Below, in pieces: positions 1-8,052 of a stretch of DNA of 64,000 nucleotides. The stretch is taken from assembly GCF_018324385.1 (NCBI RefSeq), contig NZ_AP019536.1, positions 1,674,001 through 1,738,000 on the forward strand, written 5' to 3'. Source of the stretch: Ferrigenium kumadai (GTDB lineage: Bacteria; Pseudomonadota; Gammaproteobacteria; Burkholderiales; Gallionellaceae). Under the pieces are notes generated by a model. The model ran no database searches. It saw only the letters and a list, made by a program, of their open reading frames with translations, and was not told the DNA's origin. Positions within the stretch are counted from its first letter, which is position 1. Each line of letters begins with the position of its first letter. The position numbers and the translations under genes were made by a program.

Positions 1-2
1 GC

Positions 3-128
3 TGGGCATTGGCGCACGAAACCAACTGGATTCGCATACCTTGGATCAAGGCAGAACTGCTTCCGCAAACCGGTCCGGAAATACGCGCCAGCCTGGTCGT
101 CGAGACTCATCATCAGTCCACCCACTAA
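3..128 (+). CDS. C-terminal fragment of an upstream protein (partial)
   Basis: The third forward frame is open from the window edge to a TAA at 126-128, giving about 41 residues with an ordinary mix of residues (it begins WALAHETNWIRIPWIKAEL and ends THHQSTH). The other two frames give unconvincing low-complexity peptides. It ends 17 bp before the start codon of the lipoprotein gene, so it is probably the tail of the preceding gene in the same transcription unit. No family can be named from this fragment. Confidence 0.5.
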   Translation, partial: WALAHETNWIRIPWIKAELLPQTGPEIRASLVVETHHQSTH

Positions 129-145
129 CCGCCAAGGAGACACGC

Positions 146-541
146 ATGAAACTCGCCCGCATTTTGTTCGCCGCCGCCACTTGCGCCACCCTCACCGCCT
201 GCGCCGGGCTACCGCCCAGCACTGCCGAAATTTCCAAAGCGCCGAAAATCCAGTTTGGCCAGACGCTCCCGGAAGGCGACAACTACGTCCTGCATTTCCC
301 GGCAGGCACGCCGCTGCCGGTATCCACCGTGGTAGACGGCAACCTGTTCGAGCATGAAGGACAGGCAACGCTGCATGTCACGCTCAAGCGCGATGTGTAT
401 ATGTTCCGGCAGTTCGCCAGCTTCGATGGGCAGAACTGGCAGCCCGCTCGCAAATTGATCGAAACTCACCTGGAACTCCGGATTCCGCAGAAAGACGGCA
501 GCAATGCCGGATACCTGCACATCCAAATGGATCAGAAATAG
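146..541 (+). CDS. Small putative outer-membrane lipoprotein, unknown function
   Basis: The product has 131 residues. It opens with a short basic start, a hydrophobic stretch and a lipobox ending LTAC (Cys about residue 18), so it should be lipidated and exported. The mature part is rich in beta-type alternation and has no motif I recognise. The start at 146 is chosen over the longer open frame because an AAGGAGA ribosome site lies 6-7 bases upstream and the signal peptide begins exactly there. It is followed after 10 bases by a winged-helix gene, so the two are probably co-transcribed. Confidence 0.75.
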   Translation: MKLARILFAAATCATLTACAGLPPSTAEISKAPKIQFGQTLPEGDNYVLHFPAGTPLPVSTVVDGNLFEHEGQATLHVTLKRDVYMFRQFASFDGQNWQPARKLIETHLELRIPQKDGSNAGYLHIQMDQK

Positions 542-551
542 CCCCCCAATC

Positions 552-878
552 ATGGACATACTCGACCCCCTGCTACACCAGCCGCTACGCACCCAGCTCG
601 CCGCCTTCCTGGCGGGCGCGGGTGAAGTCACGTTCACCGAACTCAAGCGGCAACTGGATGTGTCCGACGGCAACCTGGATTCGCACCTGAAGAAACTGAT
701 TGCCGCCGATTACGTGAAAGTCCGCAAGGACGACAGCGGCGGACGCACCCAGTCGTACTATGCGCTCACCCCCGCGGGGCGGGAGGCATTGCACGTCTAC
801 GTCGTGGCCTTGCAGAAGCTGCTGCCGTTCGATGACAAGAAAACCAACATCTCGAAACCAGTGCTGCGCACGACCTGA
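552..878 (+). CDS. Winged-helix DNA-binding protein (MarR/ArsR-like fold)
   Basis: This 108-residue protein is essentially a single winged-helix domain. It has a helix-turn-helix segment around residues 25-50 (VTFTELKRQLDVSDGNLDSH) and a wing with YVKVRKDD and RTQSYYALTPAGREAL. This layout matches the short family of transcriptional regulators that control adjacent genes (PF13601-like winged helix). It lies between a lipoprotein and a TonB-like protein and may regulate this envelope cluster; that is inference. The start at 552 (MDILDPLLHQ) suits the family length better than the longer open frame, which would overlap the upstream gene. Confidence 0.8.
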   Translation: MDILDPLLHQPLRTQLAAFLAGAGEVTFTELKRQLDVSDGNLDSHLKKLIAADYVKVRKDDSGGRTQSYYALTPAGREALHVYVVALQKLLPFDDKKTNISKPVLRTT

Positions 879-888
879 GACGGTATTG

Positions 889-1572
889 ATGGAACACGCC
901 TCGACCTCGGAAGTGAATAATTCCGGCGTGCGCCGCCTCGCCTGGCCGTTCGCGCTTTCCTTGCTGTTGCACAGCATCGTGCTGGTGCCAGTGATTTGGA
1001 ATAGCGTCCCAAGTCCCGCAAGTCACAAGCCCGACTTGACGATCAGTTTAGATTCCATGTCCGTGGCCCCGGCCCATCGGAATCAGCGTGAGGAGCGACC
1101 CGCGCAAGAAACCACGCTCAAAGCGATCTCCCGCCCCCCATCAGAACCTGCCACACCAAAAATCGAAATGCCTGAAGCGCACACGCCGCCCCGAGCCGCG
1201 AACCATCTCGACACCAGTCAATTGCTCAGCCAGGCCCGCGAGTATGCCGCCCATGAATACCATGGCTCAGCACCCGCACGGATGCCGAATGGCGATTATT
1301 ACGGCACTTACACCGGAGACGATAGCGGCACATTCTTCTTCCATCTCAATGAAGAAGGACATGCTTCCGGAACAGGACAATCCGGCATCCACGGCATCAG
1401 CTTTGTCATTGCAGGCAACGCAACCGGGGACGGACACGTACAAATGTACGGCAAGGGAATGGCCGGCGCAGCCAGATTCGATGGTCAACTCAATGTCAAA
1501 ACCCGTGAAGTGACCGGCACATGGTCGGCGGCAGGCATAGGCCGCGGCTCGTTTGCGGGACGTCACGAGTAG
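889..1572 (+). CDS. TonB-like anchored periplasmic protein, unknown function
   Basis: The 227-residue product has a TonB-type N-terminus: a short cytoplasmic tail, one membrane span (about residues 22-40, containing LSLLLHSIVLVP), then a proline-rich charged linker (residues 50-105). The C-terminal 90 residues form a Gly/Thr-rich beta region with repeated short strands (DYYGTYTGDDSGTFFF, GHASGTGQSGIHG, TREVTGTWSAAG). It lacks a recognisable TonB C-terminal domain. A second protein with the same kind of anchor and a similar helix (QLLSQAREYA here, QLIESAKSMA there) is encoded at 3587-4174, on the other side of the S9 peptidase. The start at 889 puts the basic tail directly before the span. Confidence 0.7.
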   Translation: MEHASTSEVNNSGVRRLAWPFALSLLLHSIVLVPVIWNSVPSPASHKPDLTISLDSMSVAPAHRNQREERPAQETTLKAISRPPSEPATPKIEMPEAHTPPRAANHLDTSQLLSQAREYAAHEYHGSAPARMPNGDYYGTYTGDDSGTFFFHLNEEGHASGTGQSGIHGISFVIAGNATGDGHVQMYGKGMAGAARFDGQLNVKTREVTGTWSAAGIGRGSFAGRHE

Positions 1573-1610
1573 ACCGGCTCATCAGACTCATAACCATCGA
1601 CACATCGATC

Positions 1611-3599
1611 ATGGAAAAGAACCCATCTTTCGCTTCGCACAGGACAATTTCGGCACTGATATTTTCCGGAATGCTATTGATCTCGGGATGCTCGACGACC
1701 GCCGTACACCCGGCACTGAATGCGGCAGGCAATTTGCCGGAGTTGATTCCGGTGCGGGACTTTGTCGCAAATCGCGGCAGCAATTTCGGCTATAGAATTT
1801 CGCCGGACGGCAAGAAGCTGGCATGGATTGCCGTCAAAGGCGTTTCACTCCACATCTTCATCAAAGACCTCGAGCGCGACACCACGCGCACCTTGCCGGC
1901 AGGCAATTTTTATGGCGAGTTCGAATGGGCGCAGGACAGCCGCCGCATTATTTTCGCCCGGCATCAAGGCGATGAAAATATGATGTATGTCACGCTGGAC
2001 ACCGAACAACCGGATGACAATCCGCAGGTCGTGTTCATTTCGCCGGGGCATGGCGTGAAGGCGCAATTCGCCCGCACCATCCCCAACGATCCGGCGCATG
2101 TCCTGATCGCCCACAATCAGCGCGACAAGACCGTGTTCGATTTATTCCGGGTCAACATCGATACCTTCCAGCAAACCCTGATTGCGGAAAATCCCGGCAA
2201 TGTGTCCGAATGGCTGACCGACCCGCACGGCGAACTGAAGGGGCGCATCGTCAAACAGGAGGACGCATCCGCACTCGAATTCCGGCAGCCGGACACGGCA
2301 AGCTACCAGCCGCTCTACCGATGGTCGGCACGCGACGAGGTGCGGTTCGTCAGCATCGCCGATGCGGGCGCCAAACTCTATTTGCTCTCCAATAAAAACC
2401 GGGACCGGCTGGCCCTGATCGAACTCGCCACCGCATCGGGCGAAGAGAAACTGGTTTACGACGCCCCGCTGGTCGATGTCTCGGGCATATACGCGCATCC
2501 GCTCACGGGAGAGCCGCTGATCGCCAGCACCGAACCGGGCTACCCCGAGGCGGCGATACTCGCTCCGTCCCTGAAGGCATCTTTCGGTTTCCTGAATAAC
2601 CATCCTTCCGCGCGATTCGACATACTTGGCAGCGACGCCCGGTTTCACCGGCTGACGCTCGCTTCGTCCACCGACAAAGGCACCGAATGGTATCTCTACG
2701 ATGTAGAGCGCGATCGGCTTGAAAAGCTGGGAGCCACGCCGAGCATGGCCTTCAGGGACACGCTGGCGGACATGACGCCCATCGAAATCGCCAGCCGGGA
2801 TAACGTAACCTTGCGCGGTTACCTGACGCTGCCCAAAGGTGCGCCTCCGGGTCGCTTGCCCATGGTGCTGCTGGTACACGGCGGCCCTTGGTGGCGCGAT
2901 GAGTGGCAGTACAACAGCGAGGTGCAATTCCTCGCCAATCGCGGTTACGCGGTGCTGCAAATCAATTATCGCGGCTCGACCGGTTATGGCCGCCGCTTTC
3001 AAGAACTGGCTGTCGGCGAGTTCGCGAGCAAGATGCACGACGACCTGCTGGACGGGATCAAATGGGCGATCGATAAAGGCATCGCCGACCCGGACAAAAT
3101 CGCCATTGCGGGCGGCAGCTACGGCGGCTACGCGGCCTTGGTCGGACTGGCCTTTACGCCAGAAACTTTTGCCTGCGGCATCGACCTTTTCGGCCCGACC
3201 GATTTAGCGAAACTCGTCGAAGATTTCCCGCCTTACTGGAAACTCGAAATGAATCTCTGGCATCGCTATGTGGGCGACCCGGGCAAACCGGCAGATCGTT
3301 TAGCCATGCAGGAAAAGTCCCCGTTGTACAAGGCGGACAGCATCACCAAACCGTTGCTGGTTATCCAGGGCGGACGGGATGTCAGGGTGAAACCCGAGCA
3401 AAGCATCATGCTGGTAAACAAGTTGCGGCAATCCGGCAAAACAGTCGATTTCTGGCTGGTTCCCGACGAAGGCCATGGCATCACGCATTGGCCGCACAGA
3501 CTGGAACAGTTCAGGCGGACGGAAGACTTCCTGTCCGGCTGCCTGGGCGGCAGAAGCGGCGGTTTCGATTTCTACCAGTTAGGGGCATGGCTTTTTTAG
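1611..3599 (+). CDS. S9 family (prolyl oligopeptidase-like) lipoprotein peptidase
   Basis: The product has 662 residues. A signal peptide with the lipobox LLISGC precedes a beta-propeller-like region (about 50-400) and an alpha/beta-hydrolase domain (about 420-650). The nucleophile motif GGSYGGYAA places the catalytic Ser at residue 503; the Asp lies in QGGRDVRV and the His in DEGHGITHW. An oxyanion HGGPW motif is also present. S9C-type enzymes of this length are usually dipeptidyl or acylaminoacyl peptidases. Being lipidated, it should act in the periplasm on short peptides. The start at 1611 (MEKNPSF) is set by the signal peptide. The gene overlaps the next one by 13 bp. Confidence 0.88.
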   Translation: MEKNPSFASHRTISALIFSGMLLISGCSTTAVHPALNAAGNLPELIPVRDFVANRGSNFGYRISPDGKKLAWIAVKGVSLHIFIKDLERDTTRTLPAGNFYGEFEWAQDSRRIIFARHQGDENMMYVTLDTEQPDDNPQVVFISPGHGVKAQFARTIPNDPAHVLIAHNQRDKTVFDLFRVNIDTFQQTLIAENPGNVSEWLTDPHGELKGRIVKQEDASALEFRQPDTASYQPLYRWSARDEVRFVSIADAGAKLYLLSNKNRDRLALIELATASGEEKLVYDAPLVDVSGIYAHPLTGEPLIASTEPGYPEAAILAPSLKASFGFLNNHPSARFDILGSDARFHRLTLASSTDKGTEWYLYDVERDRLEKLGATPSMAFRDTLADMTPIEIASRDNVTLRGYLTLPKGAPPGRLPMVLLVHGGPWWRDEWQYNSEVQFLANRGYAVLQINYRGSTGYGRRFQELAVGEFASKMHDDLLDGIKWAIDKGIADPDKIAIAGGSYGGYAALVGLAFTPETFACGIDLFGPTDLAKLVEDFPPYWKLEMNLWHRYVGDPGKPADRLAMQEKSPLYKADSITKPLLVIQGGRDVRVKPEQSIMLVNKLRQSGKTVDFWLVPDEGHGITHWPHRLEQFRRTEDFLSGCLGGRSGGFDFYQLGAWLF

Positions 3600-4174
3600 C
3601 AGGCGAATTACCATCGCGCCCCGCACTACGCCAACTCGCGCCTTTCATTTTTCTGTCGCTGTTGCTGCATGGCGCGCTGTTGCTGGTCGTGCGTCCGCCG
3701 ACCAACAACCCCATCGCCAAGCCGCATCCGCTGGAAGTCTACTTCACCTTGCCCGCCGTTATCGTACCGGCCCGTAGCGCAGACACGGTGCCCGCCACAG
3801 AACCTCGCTACCACGCAGCCCGGACGCATGTTGCCCGGTTTGCCGGGCAAGCGGGTTCGGCATCGCCTTCCGCTGCGAAAAATACTGTCGATCAACCGGA
3901 TTTCAACCCGCAGCAATTGATCGAGTCGGCCAAAAGCATGGCGCGTGACGAAGCCAGAAAAACCGAGCAGCAACTTGCCGCCCAGGAAAAGAAAAATCTC
4001 AACACACCGCTCGGCTCGCTGGAGCAATATCTGCGGCAATCCCACAAGGAACAACGCCTCGCCAACGGCATGCTGAAGATCACCACCGAGGCGGGCTCGG
4101 TCTGCTTTCAACCTGTCCCGTATTTCGCGCGCGACCAGGCGGGTTTGTACGGCATTCCCATGACCTGTCCTTGA
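3587..4174 (+). CDS. TonB-like anchored periplasmic protein, unknown function
   Basis: This 195-residue protein has one N-terminal membrane span (PFIFLSLLLHGALLLVV, about residues 19-35), a proline-rich linker (RPPTNNPIAKPHP) and a helical, Gln/Lys-rich region (about 105-160) before a short tail with a Cys pair (VCFQPVPYF, GIPMTCP). The architecture resembles an energy-transducing TonB-like protein without the canonical C-terminal domain. Its start overlaps the end of the S9 peptidase gene by 13 bp, suggesting translational coupling. It resembles the protein at 889-1572 in its anchor and helix and may be a diverged paralogue. Confidence 0.7.
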   Translation: MAFLAGELPSRPALRQLAPFIFLSLLLHGALLLVVRPPTNNPIAKPHPLEVYFTLPAVIVPARSADTVPATEPRYHAARTHVARFAGQAGSASPSAAKNTVDQPDFNPQQLIESAKSMARDEARKTEQQLAAQEKKNLNTPLGSLEQYLRQSHKEQRLANGMLKITTEAGSVCFQPVPYFARDQAGLYGIPMTCP

Positions 4175-4240
4175 TGACTTCAGGTCATCCGCATTAACAG
4201 GCTGTTAACGCCATGCCGATTCGGCGTTACTCTATGCGTC

Positions 4241-6616
4241 ATGGCTACTTTCGCCATCTCCTTCGCGTTCGGCATCTGGCTGCTGCAACAGCAGGCAGTG
4301 CTGCCGGATTTTGCCTGGGCATGGCTGCTGGCCGCTTCTCCGCTCGTCCTGTTCGTGCCGCGCCGAAACGTCACCGCACGGATGATCCATGCCCTGCTGA
4401 TCGCGGCCTTCGCCGGCGGGATCGGTTTCTACTACTCGGCTTGGCAAGCCGGACAACGCCTGGCTATTAGCCTGCCGGACGAATGGCAAGGGCGCGACAT
4501 CGTGGTGAGCGGCGTCATCGCCGACTTGCCGCGCGCCCATGAGCGAGGACTGAGCTTCACCTTCGATGTCGAACGCACGCTCACGCCGCAAGCCGTCGTG
4601 CCGCCGCATATCCTTCTCAGCACCTATCAGGACGACAAGACACCGCCACTGATCCTGCATGCCGGCGAACGCTGGCACTTCACCGTGCGCCTCAAGCAAC
4701 CGCACGGCACGGCGAACCCGTCGGGTTTCGATTTCGAGGCATGGGCACTGGAACGAGGCATTCGCGCGGTTGGCTATGTGCACAACTCCAAAAAGCTTGT
4801 GGCCGGGCACCCGAAGGGCGACAACGTGCGGCTCGACGAGTTGGCGGAAGGATTTGGCTATCGCCTCGAGACCTGGCGCGAAGCGGTGCGCGACAAATTC
4901 GCAGCCACGTTGGGCAGCGCGCCCTATTCCGGCGTGCTGACCGCGCTGGCCGTCGGCGACCAGCACAGTATCCCGCCCGATCAATGGCAGGTATTCACCC
5001 GCACCGGGGTGAACCACCTGATGTCCATCTCCGGCCTGCACATCACCATGCTCGCCAGCCTTGCCTTCGCCGTCGTTTGCTGGCTGTGGCGGCGCAGCAT
5101 GCGGCTGACCCTGTGGCTGCCCGCACGCAAGGTCGCGGCATTGGCCGCACTGCTCACCGCCTTCTCCTATGCGCTATTATCCGGCTTCGCCGTCCCCGCC
5201 CAACGCACCGTGTACATGGTCGGCGCAGTCGCCGCCGCGCTGTGGCTGAACCGCAACTTCTCGCTCGGGCAGTTGCTCTCCATCGCGCTGATCGGCGTTC
5301 TCATTCCCGATCCCTGGGCAGTGCTATCGGCCGGTTTCTGGCTGTCGTTCGGCGCGGTTGCGCTCATCCTCCTCGTGACGGCACACCGTGTCCGCCCGCC
5401 GCACTGGCTGTCGCAATACGCTACGGTGCAATGGGCCATGACCGTCGGCCTCACCCCGCTGCTGCTCGCACTGTTCCAGCAGGTATCTCTGGTCTCGCCC
5501 CTGGCCAACGCGCTCGCTATCCCGCTGGTAAGCCTGATCGTCGTGCCGCTCACCCTGCTCGGCGCAGCGCTGCCCATTGAAATGCCGTTATGGCTGGCAC
5601 ACATCGCGATGGACGGCACGATGCATTTTCTCGAATGGCTCAATGCCCTGCCGCAAGCGGTGTGGACGCAACACGCGCCGCCGGCTTGGACCATCGCCGC
5701 AGCCATGCTGGGCGTATTCTGGCTGCTGCTGCCGCGAGGCTTTCCGGCGCGCTGGCTGGGTGCGCCCCTGATGCTGCCGATGTTCCTCAATGCCCCCGAG
5801 CCGCCCCCGCCCGGCATGTTGCGCCTGATCGTGTTCGACGTCGGACAGGGACTCGCCGTCGCCGCCCAGACAAACGACCACGCGCTGCTGTATGACACCG
5901 GCCCGGATTTCAGCGGCGAAGCCGACAGCGGGAACCGCATATTGGTCCCAGCCCTGCGAGCGGCAGGCATAGCCAAACTGGACGGCCTGATGCTTAGCCA
6001 CGACGACCTCGACCACACAGGCGGCACGGCTTCCGTCATGCAGGCCATACCAATCGGCTGGATCTCCGCCCCCATGAACCCGAACCATGCGCTGTTGCAA
6101 CAAACAACGGATGCCCGGCCTTGCCAGGACGGCCTGCGCTGGGATTGGGACGGGGTGAGGTTCGAGGTGCTGCACCCGGAGCCCGGCGGAACCGGCTCGA
6201 AGCCTCACGACAACGACCAGAGCTGCGTGCTGCGCATCAGCGCCGGCCGTCAACACATCCTGCTGGCGGGGGATATTGAGAAAGAAACCGAACAACGACT
6301 GCTCAGGCTGCATGCCGACCAGCTTGCTACCAGTCTGCTGGTCGTGCCCCACCACGGCAGCAAGAGTTCATCCGGTCACGATTTCATCGCGGCCACGCTG
6401 CCCGACTACGCGGTATTCACCGTCGGCTACCGCAACCGCTTCGGCCATCCCCGGAAAGAAGTGCTGCAACGCTACACCGATACCGGCGCGCAACTGCTGC
6501 GCTCGGACGAGGACGGAGCGATCTTGGTCGAGATGGATACACGGGGAATCAAGGTAGAACGCTACCGCAAGACTCACGCGAGATACTGGCAGCACCATCC
6601 CGGCGAGGGGGTATGA
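4241..6616 (+). CDS. comEC: ComEC/Rec2 family DNA-uptake channel protein
   Basis: The 791-residue product has the full ComEC order: an N-terminal membrane and OB-fold region (1-190), a multi-span competence domain (about 200-500, with SISGLHITML), and a C-terminal metallo-beta-lactamase-like domain (about 525-765). The MBL signature is LSHDDLDHTGG, followed later by VPHHGSKSS. ComEC forms the inner-membrane pore that passes single-stranded DNA into the cytoplasm during natural transformation. The length is normal (750-800). No other competence gene lies nearby, which is usual for proteobacteria. ATG at 4241 starts directly at the first membrane span. Confidence 0.95.
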   Translation: MATFAISFAFGIWLLQQQAVLPDFAWAWLLAASPLVLFVPRRNVTARMIHALLIAAFAGGIGFYYSAWQAGQRLAISLPDEWQGRDIVVSGVIADLPRAHERGLSFTFDVERTLTPQAVVPPHILLSTYQDDKTPPLILHAGERWHFTVRLKQPHGTANPSGFDFEAWALERGIRAVGYVHNSKKLVAGHPKGDNVRLDELAEGFGYRLETWREAVRDKFAATLGSAPYSGVLTALAVGDQHSIPPDQWQVFTRTGVNHLMSISGLHITMLASLAFAVVCWLWRRSMRLTLWLPARKVAALAALLTAFSYALLSGFAVPAQRTVYMVGAVAAALWLNRNFSLGQLLSIALIGVLIPDPWAVLSAGFWLSFGAVALILLVTAHRVRPPHWLSQYATVQWAMTVGLTPLLLALFQQVSLVSPLANALAIPLVSLIVVPLTLLGAALPIEMPLWLAHIAMDGTMHFLEWLNALPQAVWTQHAPPAWTIAAAMLGVFWLLLPRGFPARWLGAPLMLPMFLNAPEPPPPGMLRLIVFDVGQGLAVAAQTNDHALLYDTGPDFSGEADSGNRILVPALRAAGIAKLDGLMLSHDDLDHTGGTASVMQAIPIGWISAPMNPNHALLQQTTDARPCQDGLRWDWDGVRFEVLHPEPGGTGSKPHDNDQSCVLRISAGRQHILLAGDIEKETEQRLLRLHADQLATSLLVVPHHGSKSSSGHDFIAATLPDYAVFTVGYRNRFGHPRKEVLQRYTDTGAQLLRSDEDGAILVEMDTRGIKVERYRKTHARYWQHHPGEGV

Positions 6617-6660
6617 GCCTCAACTGAAATTTTTTGAGTTAGTCCGGAACTATTTCGAAA

Positions 6661-6790
6661 TGCCCCTGTCTTCAGCTACAGGTAGCGAAAGCTGCCACAC
6701 GTTTCTCCTCCCTGAGCGTGTAGTCTTAACTTTCTCTCTGTTGGTTAAGACCTTTGCCCCTGATCCCCTTTGGCTCAGGGGCATTTTTTT
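6661..6790 (+). ncRNA. Candidate structured small RNA or 3' UTR element with pyrimidine-rich loops
   Basis: Five consecutive stem-loops can be drawn by hand: 6665-6682 (CCTGT/ACAGG), 6682-6695 (GTAGC-GAAA-GCTGC, a GNRA tetraloop), 6697-6721 (ACACG/CGTGT), 6723-6751 (GTCTTAAC/GTTAAGAC, 8 bp) and the terminator 6755-6783 followed by seven T. The third loop contains CTCCTCCC and the fourth TTTCTCTCTG; both are anti-Shine-Dalgarno-like pyrimidine tracts. No ORF with a ribosome site occupies the stretch. It may be an independent small RNA or processed from the comEC transcript. I see no convincing promoter. Confidence 0.45.
6755..6790 (+). terminator. Rho-independent terminator
   Basis: The perfect stem GCCCCTGA (6756-6763) pairs with TCAGGGGC (6775-6782), extended by one T-A pair, and is followed by seven T (6784-6790). 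The T-run is on the plus strand only, so it ends plus-strand transcription coming from comEC or from the candidate small RNA. Confidence 0.85.
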
Positions 6791-6801
6791 GCCCACGGGA
6801 T

Positions 6802-7110
6802 TCAGGATCCGGATTGCCGTGACGACAGCCTTGCTGAAAGCGCCGATAGCGAGCGATATCCCTTCCACAATTTCCAGCCGGTTTTTGCCAACCCCGTCAG
6901 GCTGCGCCTCCGCCATACCACCAACGCAACCACACTGGCGACCACCACCGGCCTGGAGATCAACAAATGCAACGCTCCCATTCCCTGATCGGCCAGCGCC
7001 AGCGGCGCCTGCCATCGAGCGCCGATCTGGGCAACCTGCTCGCGTTGCGCATCGATCTTCGCCAGCAGCTCGCCGCGACGTTGCATCACGGCGAACAATT
7101 GCCTATTCAT
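6802..7110 (-). CDS. YqjK-like small membrane-associated protein
   Basis: The 102-residue product begins MNRQLFAVMQRRGELLAKID, the typical amphipathic basic helix of YqjK-like proteins, and contains one weakly hydrophobic segment (RPVVVASVVALVVW, about 55-70). It follows a YqjE-like gene and a YqjD/ElaB-like gene in the same order as the E. coli yqjDEK cluster. The start at 7110 overlaps the end of the preceding gene by 8 bp and is preferred to an upstream start at 7149 for family length. Its function is not well defined. Confidence 0.7.
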   Translation of the reverse strand: MNRQLFAVMQRRGELLAKIDAQREQVAQIGARWQAPLALADQGMGALHLLISRPVVVASVVALVVWRRRSLTGLAKTGWKLWKGYRSLSALSARLSSRQSGS

Positions 7111-7486
7111 GGTTCGCCCCCAGATGGGCTCTATCCTTGGCCAGTTCACTGAGGCTGGCGGAGAACAGCTTGGGTTTGGCCTTCGCCCTGCTGCGCAGCA
7201 GCATCGCCATCACCGTACCCGATGCAAAAAAGAGCACAGTGAGCCCCCCGACTACCGCGAGGCGGTGATCGTCCCAGAACAGCACCACGATGAATACGGT
7301 GAGCAGCAGTATGCCCATGCCGAAGCAGAACAAGGCGGCCAAAGCAAAAAAGAGCATCTGCGTCAGCCGCAGACGCTCTTCCTGCAACTCGTTCGCCAGC
7401 AGTTCAAGCCGCGTCGAAACGATCGAAGTCAGCGTGCACAACAACCGCTTGGCTGACCCCAGCAGACCTGCACCGGTCTCCTGCAT
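7103..7486 (-). CDS. YqjE-like phage-holin-superfamily membrane protein
   Basis: The product has 127 residues. An N-terminal helix (SAKRLLCTLTSIVSTRLELL) typical of the YqjE/holin superfamily III family is followed by two adjacent membrane spans (about 45-70 and 75-95) and a basic tail. It begins 3 bp after the stop of the DUF883 gene and overlaps the yqjK-like gene, so the three form one operon. The family is annotated as holin-like by fold, but in this context it is a resident inner-membrane protein, not a phage gene. Confidence 0.8.
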   Translation of the reverse strand: MQETGAGLLGSAKRLLCTLTSIVSTRLELLANELQEERLRLTQMLFFALAALFCFGMGILLLTVFIVVLFWDDHRLAVVGGLTVLFFASGTVMAMLLRSRAKAKPKLFSASLSELAKDRAHLGANHE

Positions 7487-7488
7487 CG

Positions 7489-7818
7489 TTAGCGGCTACG
7501 CGAGATCAGCATGCCGATAAGCAGGCCCGCCCCGGCTGCGATGCCGATGGACTTCCACGGATTCTCGTGCACATACTCGTCGGTCGCCTTGGCCGCCAGC
7601 CTGGTCTTCTCGACCACCGCTTGTTCAGCGGAAGCGAGACGCTCCCTGGCGACATCCAGACTTTCCTGGATGCGCTCGCGCGCCGAGGCGACCTTGTCGC
7701 CAGCCTGACCGGCCGTTGCGCGCAACAACTCCTCAGCATCCGCCACTATCACGCGCAAATCCTGCATGAGTCTTTCCTTGCTGACTTCACCTTCCACGCC
7801 TGCCAATTTTGTGCTCAT
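7489..7818 (-). CDS. DUF883 / ElaB-YqjD family C-tail-anchored protein
   Basis: This 109-residue protein has a long amphipathic helical region (residues 5-80, KERLMQDLRVIVADAEELL) and a single C-terminal membrane segment ending in basic residues (IGIAAGAGLLIGMLISRSR). That is the ElaB/YqjD/DUF883 architecture; E. coli members are tail-anchored in the inner membrane and bind ribosomes in stationary phase. ENPWKSIGIAAGAG is the family signature before the anchor. An AAAGGAG ribosome site lies just upstream of ATG at 7818. It is the first gene of the yqjDEK-like trio. Confidence 0.88.
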   Translation of the reverse strand: MSTKLAGVEGEVSKERLMQDLRVIVADAEELLRATAGQAGDKVASARERIQESLDVARERLASAEQAVVEKTRLAAKATDEYVHENPWKSIGIAAGAGLLIGMLISRSR

Positions 7819-8052
7819 GATCGACTCCTTTAGAACAGTAAATTAAGAACTGCGATTGGATGCTGCTCAGCTGCCCGGCGACTTCCGGATAACTTATCAC
7901 CTTTGTATTCCTAAAAACCCGGAACGTCAATCAGGACTATTGCCTATTCGTTCCTTCCCTCCATAGCCATGGCAAAGCCACGCAGAGGGTGGCCGATCAA
8001 GGAAAGCTGCAACGGCAAGCATCGGTGAGATGCGGGCAAGGCCGGCGGACGT
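7819..8052. other. Intergenic region between the yejF stop and the DUF883 start
   Basis: This is 234 bp between the end of yejF (minus strand) and the start of the DUF883 gene (minus strand). It must carry the promoter of the yqjDEK-like operon and the 3' end of the yejABEF transcript. I found no perfect terminator hairpin and no small ORF with a ribosome site. Confidence 0.4.

Noticed and set aside
6634-6662. Promoter for the candidate small RNA (TTGAGT as a -35)
   Set aside because: No acceptable -10 hexamer lies at 16-18 bp spacing.
7103-7486. Phage holin as evidence of a prophage
   Set aside because: The protein is the YqjE-type member of the holin superfamily within a yqjDEK-like operon.
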